Shown: positions 1-9,037 of the stretch, piece by piece | Layout: every line of letters starts with the position of its first letter | Numbering within the stretch: the stretch's first letter is position 1 | NCBI GenBank assembly: GCA_012026975.1 | Contig: VEPG01000012.1 | Coordinates: forward strand, 51,800-115,799 | Length of the DNA stretch: 64,000 nucleotides | From: Desulfuromonas sp. | GTDB taxonomy: Bacteria > Desulfobacterota > Desulfuromonadia > Desulfuromonadales > BM103 | Direction: 5' to 3' | Position numbers and translations under genes: made by a program | The notes under the pieces: generated by a model | The model's database searches: none | Seen by the model: only the letters and a program-made list of their open reading frames with translations | Told to the model about the DNA's origin: nothing

Positions 1-418
1 TCAACTGGTCCTTGGCGGAGACATTGTTGAGATAAAACAACATCATTTCACTGTCCTGCCGGTACCGACTCCCCGGATAATCCTTGATGAGTTTTTGAAA
101 ACACTCCTGGGCTTTCCGGTAGTCTTTTTGCTCATTCCGCGGATGGGTATAAATAATGCCCATCTCGAACAATGCCCGGTCTCCCGTCGCGGGATATGTT
201 TCGATGATCTGCTCGTATTTCTGCAGTGAGGCCTCGTAGCTCCCCTGACTAAAAAATACATTCGCCTCTTCGAAGTTTGATCTGGCCTGAAATCCCTGGC
301 TGCATCCGCAGACGAGCATCACTGCTATTATGAGGCAGAGGCTTCTCCTGCCCAGACGCGCCAAAGCCCGACTCAAGCCGTTAGGCCCTAAGGCTTGCAA
401 GATACCCGGATCCCTCAT
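1..418 (-). CDS. TPR-type lipoprotein, partial (runs off the window edge)
   Basis: The 3' end is cut off by the window edge; 139 codons are visible. The product starts with a signal peptide ending in a lipobox (LVCGC, Cys39), so it is predicted to be a lipoprotein. After that come helical repeats of TPR character, with motifs such as YEASLQKYEQIIETYP and YRKAQECFQKLIKDYPGS, as in outer-membrane assembly or trafficking lipoproteins of the YfiO/BamD or YbgF type. The ATG at 418 is chosen because AAGGGGTG lies just upstream. It follows the Lpp-like gene on the same strand, so it is probably the third gene of the envelope operon, behind a strong hairpin that may reduce its expression. The exact function is not known. 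Confidence 0.75.
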   Translation of the reverse strand, partial: MRDPGILQALGPNGLSRALARLGRRSLCLIIAVMLVCGCSQGFQARSNFEEANVFFSQGSYEASLQKYEQIIETYPATGDRALFEMGIIYTHPRNEQKDYRKAQECFQKLIKDYPGSRYRQDSEMMLFYLNNVSAKDQL

Positions 419-519
419 CGCCACCCCTTGGCAGAAGCGTCAGAAATATTTCGTGCTAAGAGCCATCTGCCCCAACTTGACGAGGCAAGCCGTGAAACGC
501 CCGGACCGCTGTGATGGCT

Positions 520-563
520 GATAATGAAGTGGCAGGGCCGCGAAACCCTGCCACTTCATTATC
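520..563 (-). terminator. Perfect 18-bp hairpin between the Lpp-like and TPR genes
   Basis: The bases at 520-537 and 546-563 form a perfect 18-bp inverted repeat around an 8-base loop. No T-run follows on either strand, so it may be an attenuator or an mRNA 3'-end stabiliser for the abundant small lipoprotein message rather than a full intrinsic terminator. Confidence 0.55.
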
Positions 564-604
564 GGGAATATCAAAGATAAAGTTAAGCTCCCCTTGAGAC
601 CGAC

Positions 605-907
605 TTATTTCCTCATCGATTTCTGGAAAGCTTCATCAGCCATTTTGGCCTTTTCCTCTGCGATCCGTTCTCTTTCCTCGGCCTTCTTTACCGCCTCGTC
701 GGCGCGGGCCGCGGCTTGTTCCGCCCTTAACGTGGCGGCATCGGCGGCCGCCTTGGCGGCTTGCGCATCCTGCGCCGCCTGATCAGCTTTCGCGCCGATC
801 AGTTTTTCCTGCGCCTGCACCTGCTCGAGTTCGGCGGTTGTTGCACAACCCAGCAACGTAACCGCGAGAGCAAGCGTCATTACGGTCAGCAAAAGACTTT
901 TCTTCAT
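605..907 (-). CDS. Braun-type (Lpp-like) murein lipoprotein
   Basis: The product is a 100-residue lipoprotein. A signal peptide ends in a lipobox (LLGC, Cys21). The rest is one long Ala/Glu/Lys-rich helix with alanine at heptad positions, as in the trimeric alanine zipper of Lpp/OprI. The last residues are MRK; E. coli Lpp ends in YRK, and its C-terminal Lys is the residue joined to peptidoglycan by L,D-transpeptidases. The gene has a near-perfect Shine-Dalgarno (AAAGGAGGTGA) and lies 47 bp downstream of an L,D-transpeptidase gene. I infer an outer-membrane tether and probable transpeptidase substrate. At about 80 mature residues it is longer than E. coli Lpp (58). Confidence 0.8.
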   Translation of the reverse strand: MKKSLLLTVMTLALAVTLLGCATTAELEQVQAQEKLIGAKADQAAQDAQAAKAAADAATLRAEQAAARADEAVKKAEERERIAEEKAKMADEAFQKSMRK

Positions 908-954
908 CTCCAGTCACCTCCTTTCTGCTTGGGATACCCTAACTTATCGTGTGG

Positions 955-2274
955 CTATGTTTTTTTGACGGGTTCGATCAGGATACCGTCGATTTCCAGA
1001 TCGATTTTCAAGCGTTTGGCGGCAGCGTCGGCTTCACTGCTATCATTGAAAGGGCCGGCGATGACCCGATAACGCTTGCTGCCCGGCAACACCCTTGCCG
1101 GGATCGGGGGGCCCTGGTGATTGATAATGGCGGCAATCCGCAGAGCCTCAATCTCGTCAGGCACATCGGCGGCCAGAACATACCACGCCTCCAGTTTCAG
1201 CTCCGGTATTTCCGGTTTGCCCAGCAATTTACCCGGATGCTCGACTTCCATGGTTTCCGCTGTCGTCTGGCCACTTCCCGGACTCAGCTCGAGAATGGGG
1301 ACCGGAATCCCCCGGGCCTCGGCCTGTACTTCCTTGATTTTTTTCCAGTCAAGCTTGCGACCCGATTTCTTTTCGATGCTTCTCAGCTTTGCATATGTCT
1401 GTTCCAGTTCAACGGCACCCGAGCCCTCCTGGGGCGCATGCGCTTCCAGGTACAGGACGCCGTTGCGCTGACCCACCAGATATGGCTGGCTGATAATGGC
1501 CACGGGGGTGTTAACCGGCGTGTCACCGAAGAGCAGCTTCACACTTTCCGGATAAAGCCGCAAACAGCCATTGGTCGCGTTGAGACCGATGCTGGCCGGC
1601 TTGTTGGTGCCGTGGATCAAATAGCTAGATTTACTTAGATAGAGCGCATATTCCCCGAGGGGATTTTGCGGTCCCGGCGGAACTTTCGCGGGCAGTGGAT
1701 CGCCTTTTTTCCGGTGGTCCTCGGCAATCGAAGCAGGTACCGTCCAGGTCGGCCGGATGGCCTTGCGTTCCACATACATCCGCCCCGTGGGCGTGGGCCG
1801 CTCTTTGGTGCCGACACCGACCGGGTAGGTCGATACCGCCAGCGATTTGCCATCCTCTTTATATTGAAAGAGTCGCATGGTGGCCAGATTGACAACAATG
1901 CCTTCCCTGGGAGCGTCCGGCAGGATGAAGCTCAGGGGCAGCACAATCCGCCTGCCGGCCTCGGGCACCCACACATCCACCCCGGGATTGGCGGCACTGA
2001 TGGCGTTGATCCCCAGGCTGAAGTGTCTCGCGACATCCGGCAGGGTATCCCCCTTTTCAAGCCTGACGGCTGCCAGCCGGCCAATGACGTCATCACCTTC
2101 CGCCACCGAAAACCGGTTGCGTTCGAGCTCCTTCTCCGGATGGACCGGGGCAGCCCATGGCTTTTCCTGAACACTTTTCAGCGCGGCACATCCATGGAGA
2201 AATGCGATGAATATGCAGAGGGCGATAAGACGAAGCCCCTTGGATGTAAGTGACAGGTCAACGATTCGGCACAT
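955..2274 (-). CDS. L,D-transpeptidase lipoprotein (LysM-YkuD-SPOR)
   Basis: The 439-residue protein has a lipoprotein signal (LHGC, Cys29), a LysM-like segment at about 69-113, a YkuD/ErfK catalytic domain at about 125-265 and a SPOR-like C-terminal domain from about 358. The catalytic region has His221 (in HGTNKP) and Cys237. The motif around the Cys is ATNGCLRL, where the PROSITE-style pattern would be SHGC, so the residue before Gly is Asn rather than His. The family forms 3-3 crosslinks or attaches Lpp to peptidoglycan in the periplasm. It is first in an operon with an Lpp-like gene and sits behind tandem GEMM-I riboswitches. The ATG at 2274 has no clear ribosome-binding site. Confidence 0.85.
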   Translation of the reverse strand: MCRIVDLSLTSKGLRLIALCIFIAFLHGCAALKSVQEKPWAAPVHPEKELERNRFSVAEGDDVIGRLAAVRLEKGDTLPDVARHFSLGINAISAANPGVDVWVPEAGRRIVLPLSFILPDAPREGIVVNLATMRLFQYKEDGKSLAVSTYPVGVGTKERPTPTGRMYVERKAIRPTWTVPASIAEDHRKKGDPLPAKVPPGPQNPLGEYALYLSKSSYLIHGTNKPASIGLNATNGCLRLYPESVKLLFGDTPVNTPVAIISQPYLVGQRNGVLYLEAHAPQEGSGAVELEQTYAKLRSIEKKSGRKLDWKKIKEVQAEARGIPVPILELSPGSGQTTAETMEVEHPGKLLGKPEIPELKLEAWYVLAADVPDEIEALRIAAIINHQGPPIPARVLPGSKRYRVIAGPFNDSSEADAAAKRLKIDLEIDGILIEPVKKT

Positions 2275-2372
2275 GGATTAAATATGTTCGCCTTTGCAAT
2301 ATTCGCTTTGCACCCAAGGATGCCGAGCTTCCAAAAACCGGGGGCCGGACGTTGTTAGTCAATTTCGGCTGC

Positions 2373-2421
2373 AAAAAAGCCGGAACACCAAATATCGTCC
2401 GTGATATTTCGGCATCCCGGC
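2373..2421 (-). terminator. Intrinsic terminator, expression platform of the proximal riboswitch
   Basis: On the minus strand a long stem (GCCGGGATGCC...AAATATC paired with GATATTT...TTCCGGC, with GU pairs and one bulged G) is followed by TTTTTT. Its 5' arm is the 3' part of the GEMM aptamer, so aptamer folding and terminator folding compete. The start codon of the transpeptidase gene is about 100 nt downstream. Confidence 0.85.
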
Positions 2422-2486
2422 TGTCTGCTGGAGACCCTAGGCTTTCCGCCCCACCCTCGCGGATGGTTTAGTCTTATCGTGTACCA
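2403..2486 (-). promoter_or_regulatory. GEMM-I riboswitch, proximal copy (Geobacter GEMM-Ib-like, probably cGAMP)
   Basis: The minus strand carries the GEMM signature: ACTAAACCATCCGCGAGG, then GTGGGGCGGAAAGCC, then GACAGCCGGGATGCCG. It looks, from memory, almost identical to Geobacter GEMM-Ib aptamers that bind 3',3'-cGAMP. By my alignment the base at the ligand-contact position (G20 of the Vibrio Vc2 c-di-GMP aptamer) is A here, which favours cGAMP. It is the nearer of two copies upstream of the L,D-transpeptidase gene. Ligand identity is inferred; the GEMM class is directly visible. Confidence 0.88.
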
Positions 2487-2585
2487 CTCTGTTGCCGGCT
2501 GCATCCCGGCAGAGTTCAACCGTGGATCGCCGGGTTGATCATTCAATAGGAAGCGCTCAACCAAATCCTTTCGTCTCTCGGGCAC

Positions 2586-2633
2586 AAAAAAACCGGAACG
2601 CCAAATATCGTCTGTGATATTTCGGCATCCCGG
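2586..2633 (-). terminator. Intrinsic terminator, expression platform of the distal riboswitch
   Basis: On the minus strand CCGGGATGCCGAAATATC pairs with GATATTTGGCGTTCCGG and is followed by seven Ts. The 5' arm overlaps the aptamer, exactly as in the downstream copy. Confidence 0.87.
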
Positions 2634-2699
2634 CTGTCTGCTGGAGACCCTAGGCTTTCCGCCCCACCCTCGCGGATGGTTTAGTCTTATCGTATACCA
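2616..2699 (-). promoter_or_regulatory. GEMM-I riboswitch, distal copy (Geobacter GEMM-Ib-like, probably cGAMP)
   Basis: This copy is nearly identical to the one at 2403-2486 over the whole aptamer and differs at only a few bases, mostly in the terminator arm. The two aptamers are transcribed in series, each followed by its own terminator, so RNA polymerase must pass two ligand-gated stops before reaching the transpeptidase gene. The segment between them (2487-2585) holds a small imperfect hairpin and no gene. Confidence 0.88.
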
Positions 2700-2725
2700 C
2701 GGCCATTTCCGTGAACTGCGGTACA

Positions 2726-2755
2726 GGTATACAAAAGCCGTTATTTGCAAGTCAA
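2726..2755 (-). promoter_or_regulatory. Sigma-70 promoter for the riboswitch-controlled envelope operon
   Basis: On the minus strand TTGACT (2755-2750) and TATACC (2731-2726) are separated by 18 bp, about 30 nt upstream of the distal aptamer. The stretch from 2756 to 2949 shows no convincing gene. Confidence 0.6.
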
Positions 2756-2949
2756 ATTAAAATTTAAAAAGTTTTTCAAATCCATCACTTTTGTGGTTTT
2801 GCCCGTAACCGCCACGATTGTTTGAACGTTGTCGGTGTGCACGAATGCACGGTTTCCCAAGGCGCCTCGCCTTACCGCCCACTGCTGACCAGGGAATTAT
2901 TGGGCGGCCGCGCGCCTGAACAGGCAAGGCAACGGGCATTCCCTCCCCC

Positions 2950-3978
2950 TTAGAACGAATTCAGCCTCCGGATAAACGCCTCCAGCAGCCCATAGCTGCG
3001 GCGGTCGAACTCGAAGGCCAGGCGCGGCAGGTCGAGCAGGTCGGGCTGATCGCGTTCCTCCGGGAAGGCCGGGGTCATTGCCAGCTGGCTGCCGGGCTCG
3101 ACGATTTCGGCAAACTCCGCCTGCAAGGTGGCAATCTGTTCGGCGTGAAGCGGCTTGTTCAGGCGGATCACCAGGGTCTTGCCGATGAACCGGGACGAAT
3201 GGTAGACCCGGTAAAAATCATTGATCACCTGAGCCGCCTCGAAGGGGTCGCGGGTGATGGTGAACAAGCCGAAGTCCTCGCCCGAAATCAGCCCGCGCGT
3301 CAGCAGGGTGTCGCGGATGAATTCGAACCACGGCTCCCAGTATCCCCCTTCATCGTCATCGATCAGCACCAGCGGGATCGGCGGGTTCTTGCCGGTCTGC
3401 ACCAGCGTCAGCGTTTCCAGCGCCTCATCGAGGGTACCGAAGCCGCCGGGGAAGAGCGCCACGGCATGCGCTTCCTTGAGGAACGCCACCTTGCGGTTGA
3501 AAAAATACTTGTAGCTGATGACGTTGCGGCTGTGTTCCATTACCGGGTTGGTTTCCTGCTCGAACGGCAGGCGAATGTTGACGGCGAAGGAGTTCTCCGG
3601 GCCGGCCCCTTCGTTGCCGGCTTGCATGATGCCGGGACCGCCGCCGGTGATCACCATGTAGCCGAGTCGGCGCAGCTGGCGGGCGAAGGTCACGCACTTC
3701 TGGTAGATCGGCTCCTCGGGGGCCGTACGGGCCGAGCCGAAGATGGTGACTTTCTTGCGGCCGCGATAGGCGCCGAACAGTCGGGTGGTATAGCGCATTT
3801 CGCGCAGGGTTGTGCGCATCATCTTCAGATCGGCAAGATAATCGACTTCCTGTCCGGCCTTGAGCCCATTGATGAGAATTTCCCGGATCATCTCCGGGTG
3901 ATGCACTTCGCTCATCCGCAGGATTTCGTCGAGCAGGTCGTCGAGCGCACCGTTGGTCCGGTTGAAACTGATGCCCAT
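2950..3978 (-). CDS. LOG-family Rossmann-fold protein (TIGR00730-like)
   Basis: The 342-residue protein carries the LOG-family phosphoribohydrolase motif as PGGFGTLDE, and GSAR near the start of the Rossmann fold. The family (YgdH/PpnN, LOG, YvdD) cleaves the N-glycosidic bond of nucleoside 5'-monophosphates or cytokinin precursors; many members were first annotated as lysine decarboxylases. At 342 residues it is longer than minimal LOG proteins (about 190-220), with extra N- and C-terminal helical regions. The ATG at 3978 has a strong AAGGAG. It precedes a Cys-rich protein on the complementary side of rnpB. Substrate is not determined. Confidence 0.85.
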   Translation of the reverse strand: MGISFNRTNGALDDLLDEILRMSEVHHPEMIREILINGLKAGQEVDYLADLKMMRTTLREMRYTTRLFGAYRGRKKVTIFGSARTAPEEPIYQKCVTFARQLRRLGYMVITGGGPGIMQAGNEGAGPENSFAVNIRLPFEQETNPVMEHSRNVISYKYFFNRKVAFLKEAHAVALFPGGFGTLDEALETLTLVQTGKNPPIPLVLIDDDEGGYWEPWFEFIRDTLLTRGLISGEDFGLFTITRDPFEAAQVINDFYRVYHSSRFIGKTLVIRLNKPLHAEQIATLQAEFAEIVEPGSQLAMTPAFPEERDQPDLLDLPRLAFEFDRRSYGLLEAFIRRLNSF

Positions 3979-3998
3979 GGAGGACTCCTTGATAAACT

Positions 3999-4541
3999 TC
4001 AGCGGGTCAGCAAACGTTGTTCGCCAACCCGCTCCGCGCTGATGAGTAAACCGCGCAGGCTGGCACCGGGACAGCGTTCGGCCACTGCATGATACGCGTT
4101 GCGCAGTTCGGCTTCAATCTTTGAAAACGTCGTGCGCTGTTCATCGGTGAGCTGAGCATCGATCCGCTCGCACAGGAAGATGATGCAGTTGAAAGGGCGC
4201 CGTGCCACCGGCAGCCGGCAGCCCTGGGCGCCAAGCAGCGGGCAGGCCAGCGTGAAGTCCGGGGTTGGAGGCTCTTCTCCCCGCAGCAGGTAGCCGAGCA
4301 CATTGGTCAGGGTCACATGATGTTTGGCCCGACTGCAGCAGCCGCCGAGGCAGTCGGTGCAAATGGCCGATCCGTCTACTTCGAGAAACAGTCGATCGAG
4401 AGCGACCTGCAGTTCGCCGATCTGGCTGGTCAGGGCGACCAGCCAGTCGTGCTCCGCGACGGGCAGTTCCGCCAGCTCACGCCGGACACGGGTGAGGGTT
4501 TTCTCCCACAACACGGCATCGGCAGCAGTTGTCATATTCAT
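3999..4541 (-). CDS. YkgJ-like Cys-cluster protein
   Basis: The 180-residue product has a CxxCxxxCC cluster (CTDCLGGCC) followed by further cysteines (ACPLL, GCRLP, NCIIFLC). This is the pattern of the YkgJ/UPF0153 family of putative zinc- or iron-chelating proteins, whose role is not established. A longer frame reaches 4724, but that would run into the RNase P RNA and its terminator, so the ATG at 4541 is chosen; an in-frame ATG at 4535 is an alternative. The stop is 20 bp from the LOG-family gene, suggesting cotranscription. Confidence 0.75.
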   Translation of the reverse strand: MNMTTAADAVLWEKTLTRVRRELAELPVAEHDWLVALTSQIGELQVALDRLFLEVDGSAICTDCLGGCCSRAKHHVTLTNVLGYLLRGEEPPTPDFTLACPLLGAQGCRLPVARRPFNCIIFLCERIDAQLTDEQRTTFSKIEAELRNAYHAVAERCPGASLRGLLISAERVGEQRLLTR

Positions 4542-4551
4542 GCTCACAAGA

Positions 4552-4576
4552 CAAAACCCGAGGGATTCCCACGGGT
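4552..4576 (-). terminator. Terminator of RNase P RNA
   Basis: On the minus strand a CCCG...CGGG stem, with an inner GGG-AAT-CCC, is followed by TTTT just after the 3' end of rnpB. Confidence 0.65.
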
Positions 4577-4587
4577 TTTGTAAAAAG

Positions 4588-4980
4588 TGTGGCCGGAGAG
4601 ACCGGTAAGCCGGGTTCTGTTCCCGCTCCGGTTGCCCTCGGCGGGTGGCGATCATTCCTCTAGGGCCGCCGTTGCCGACGGCCTCAAGCAACCAACCCGG
4701 GAGTCTCGGACGGGCCGTCCTCAAACACTCCCCTATTCGGTCTTGCTCCGGATGGGGTTTACCGAGCTGCCGGCGTCACCGCCGGCACTGGTGAGCTCTT
4801 ACCTCACCCTTTCACCCTTACCTGCCTTCGCACCAGGCGATGGCAGGCGGTCTGCTCTCTGTGGCACTTTCCCTGGGGTCGCCCCCGGTCCCCGTTAGGG
4901 ACCATCCCGCCCTGTGGAGCCCGGACTTTCCTCCCGTCCGCTTACGCGAACCGGCGATCGCCTGGTTCTCTCCGACCACG
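4588..4980 (-). ncRNA. rnpB: RNase P RNA, bacterial class A
   Basis: The minus strand contains the hallmark GGAGGAAAGTCCGGGCTCC near the 5' end, then ACAGGGCGGGATGG..., GGAAAGTGCCACAGAGA and the 3' CCGGCTTACCGGTCTC. The P1 helix is visible: GGTCGGAGAG at the 5' end pairs with CTCTCCGGCC at the 3' end. RNase P RNA is the catalytic RNA that matures tRNA 5' ends. The ends are judged from P1 and may be off by a few bases. The length of about 390 nt is normal for class A. Confidence 0.95.
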
Positions 4981-4993
4981 CAAACTGTATGAA

Positions 4994-5713
4994 CTATCCC
5001 TCTTCGACCAGCAGATAAAGCAACCGGCTGCAGTGGGGACAGCTCTGCACTTCCTTGGCCACATACAACCGGTTGAACAGTTGCGGCGGCAGATGCATAT
5101 GGCAGCCGAGACAGGCGCCATCGCGCGCTTCGACCACGGCGATCCCGTTGCGGCGCTCCAGCAGCATGTCATAGCGCTTGCGCAAAGTGACCGGCAATTT
5201 CCCGGTCAGGCTGTCACGCTGGCGGCCATGATCGGCCAGCCCGGCATCGAGACCGGCAACGACAGAGGCGATTTCAGCCTGGCGAGCAGCGGTCTGCTCA
5301 CTCAGGGTCGCCAGTTCGGCGTCTTTTTCGCCCTTGTCGGCAGTCAACGCCTCGAGCTCCCGGTCCTTGGCGGCAACCTGATCATTCAGTTCCTTGATCT
5401 GCTTCTTGGCCGCATCGACCTCTTTGAGCACCGCCAGGTATTCACGCTGTGTCTTGATCTGCGGCAGCCGGCCCTCGGCGCGCGCGGCCAGGCCACGCTC
5501 ATGCTCCAGCTTGCCGAGCAGTTCCCGACGCTCTTCCTGACGGGTCTCGATCGTACCGGTCAAACTGTCGACCATCGCCTTGATCCGGTCGACTTCGACC
5601 TGCAGCCTGCCCTGCTCCTCATCCAACTGCTGGCGCTGCAGGATCAGTTCCCGCCGCTCTTGATCCAGCGCCTGCAATGCTTTCAACACCTGCAACTGTT
5701 CCGGCACGGTCAT
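4994..5713 (-). CDS. C4-type zinc-ribbon protein with coiled coil (DUF164/CdsZ-like)
   Basis: The 239-residue protein is a long coiled coil (about residues 5-180, rich in Q, E, L and K) that ends in a zinc ribbon with two Cys pairs (CLGCH and CPHC). The ribbon is followed by SRLLYLL near the end, as in the family annotated DUF164 or zf-RING_7. Homologues are often called putative nucleic-acid-binding proteins; function is uncertain. The ATG at 5713 has GGGAGG immediately upstream. It follows the Nif3-like gene on the same strand, and the pair lies just upstream of rnpB. Confidence 0.85.
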   Translation of the reverse strand: MTVPEQLQVLKALQALDQERRELILQRQQLDEEQGRLQVEVDRIKAMVDSLTGTIETRQEERRELLGKLEHERGLAARAEGRLPQIKTQREYLAVLKEVDAAKKQIKELNDQVAAKDRELEALTADKGEKDAELATLSEQTAARQAEIASVVAGLDAGLADHGRQRDSLTGKLPVTLRKRYDMLLERRNGIAVVEARDGACLGCHMHLPPQLFNRLYVAKEVQSCPHCSRLLYLLVEEG

Positions 5714-5768
5714 GCCTCCCTATGTAGTATCGATCCGGCCGGTCATCTGAAAAACCGGCGATTGATGA

Positions 5769-6893
5769 TCAGCGGACGAGAAACGGATCGTGTTCCCCGT
5801 CGTGTACGAGAACGTCCAGACGCCAGCCCCTGGCTGCCGCCTCTGTACCGAGCCGGGCGGCGAGTTCGTCGACTGCCAGCCGTTCGGTCGCAAAATGTCC
5901 TGCATCAAGCAGCGCCAGGTCGAGTTCTTCGGCCAGTCGCGCCTCATGATATTTCACATCACCGGTGACCAGGAGATCGGCACCCTGACGCTTGGCCTCC
6001 GGGATCAGCCCGGCACCGCTGCCGCCGCACACCGCCACTTTGCCGATCAGGCGCTCCGGCGGGCCGACCACGCGCACGGACCGGCAGTCCAGCGCCGTCT
6101 TCACCCGTTTGGCGAATTCGCCAAGCGCCTGCGTTTCGGGGAGACGGCCGATCCGGCCAAGCCCGACCCCGGGCAACTGGTTGGCCAGGGGTACCAGATC
6201 ATAAGCAACCTCTTCGTAAGGATGCGCCTTGAACATTTTTTCCAACACCCGGCTCAAGCGCCGTTGCGGAACAATGGTTTCCAGACGCACTTCCTCGGTC
6301 TGTTCGCGACGGCCGACTGCACCAATGAACGGTGTGGTTCCCGGCCCGGGACGGAACGTCCCGATGCCATTGGTCTGAAATGAGCATTGGTCGTAGCCGC
6401 CGATGTGTCCGGCACCGGCGGCAAACAGTGCCTCGGCGACAGCGCCGGCATGCGCGACCGGCACGAAAACCGCCAGTTTGAGCAGCTGTCCGGTCACCGG
6501 CTGCAGTGGCTCGGCATTGGAGAGTGCCAGGCGTTCGGCCAGCCACCGGTTCAGGCCATCGGCAGCAACATCGAGATTGGTGTGTGCGGCCGCAATGGCC
6601 ACGCCGCCGCGAACCGCCTGCCAGATGACCCGGCCGACCGGATCGTCGGGGGTCAAGCGACGCAGCGGCTTGAACAGCAGCGGGTGGTGGGTGACCAACA
6701 GCTGCGCCCCTTGTTCGCCGGCTGCGGTCAGCGCGGCCATTGACGGATCAAGGGCCACCAGCAGCCGCTCGACGCTGGCCCCGGGGTCGCCGACCTGCAG
6801 GCCGACATTATCCCATTCCTCGGCCAGATCGGGGGGATACAGGCCATGCAGCAACCCGAGCAGATCCTGCACCCGCGCCGTACGGCCGGCCAC
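5769..6893 (-). CDS. Nif3-like dinuclear metal centre protein (YbgI/YqfO type)
   Basis: The 374-residue product shows the Nif3 signature: [12 protein letters not shown] near the N-terminus, [10 protein letters not shown] and, later, AHTNLD, with LDAGHFATE near the C-terminus. These supply His, Asp and Glu ligands to a two-metal site. The insert between the two halves marks the longer YqfO-type form. Cellular role is unknown; YbgI is reported as a GTP cyclohydrolase 1 type 2 homologue. A longer frame to 6941 runs through a tRNA terminator hairpin, so the GTG at 6893, preceded by AGGGGG, is preferred. Confidence 0.85.
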   Translation of the reverse strand: MAGRTARVQDLLGLLHGLYPPDLAEEWDNVGLQVGDPGASVERLLVALDPSMAALTAAGEQGAQLLVTHHPLLFKPLRRLTPDDPVGRVIWQAVRGGVAIAAAHTNLDVAADGLNRWLAERLALSNAEPLQPVTGQLLKLAVFVPVAHAGAVAEALFAAGAGHIGGYDQCSFQTNGIGTFRPGPGTTPFIGAVGRREQTEEVRLETIVPQRRLSRVLEKMFKAHPYEEVAYDLVPLANQLPGVGLGRIGRLPETQALGEFAKRVKTALDCRSVRVVGPPERLIGKVAVCGGSGAGLIPEAKRQGADLLVTGDVKYHEARLAEELDLALLDAGHFATERLAVDELAARLGTEAAARGWRLDVLVHDGEHDPFLVR

Positions 6894-6910
6894 CTTGCCC
6901 CCTATAAAGA

Positions 6911-6947
6911 CCAAGAGTGCAACTCGAGGGTCGGGTTGCACTCTTGG
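6911..6947 (-). terminator. Hairpin terminator downstream of the tRNA
   Basis: A perfect 13-bp stem (CCAAGAGTGCAAC / GTTGCACTCTTGG) around an 11-base loop is followed on the minus strand by TCTTTAT. It lies between the tRNA and the Nif3-like gene. Confidence 0.65.
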
Positions 6948-7009
6948 CGGACGGTTGGAATGAACGAAATCAATGTTGGCATGTATTGCACGTCTGACCT
7001 GGCAAAAGG

Positions 7010-7085
7010 TGGTGGGCCCACCAGGGATCGAACCTGGGACCTACCGGTTATGAGCCGGCGGCTCTGCCAGCTGAGCTATGGGCCC
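7010..7085 (-). tRNA. tRNA with CAU anticodon (elongator Met, or Ile2)
   Basis: This 76-nt cloverleaf on the minus strand has acceptor GGGCCCA, D arm AGCTCAGC, anticodon arm CCGGCTCATAACCGG (CAT), T arm with GGTTCGATCC and an encoded CCA. It lacks initiator features (its acceptor begins G1:C72). A CAU anticodon is shared by elongator tRNA-Met and lysidine-modified tRNA-Ile2; I cannot separate these by eye. It sits just downstream of rpoD. Confidence 0.92.
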
Positions 7086-7201
7086 GTATCAAGTCGGATA
7101 GTAAGTTTATGCCCGGGAATTTCGGTCTGTCAAACAAAAATCAGGCGCGGGGTTCGCCAACGAGGCAAGGCCAGCCCCGTATCTCGAACCGGGCAATACC
7201 A

Positions 7202-8953
<1,752 letters not shown>

Positions 8954-9037
8954 CGATCCATCCCCTCGATCCTGGTCCTTTCCGAAAACACGAGACTCCT
9001 CGGAAATCTTCTCATTATATGCATAAACGGGAAAATT

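Noticed and set aside
2757..2939. 60-codon minus-strand frame upstream of the riboswitches
   Set aside because: No ribosome-binding site, no family, and unusual composition; considered non-coding.
4542..4724. 61-residue N-terminal extension of the YkgJ-like protein
   Set aside because: It is translated from RNase P RNA and its terminator.
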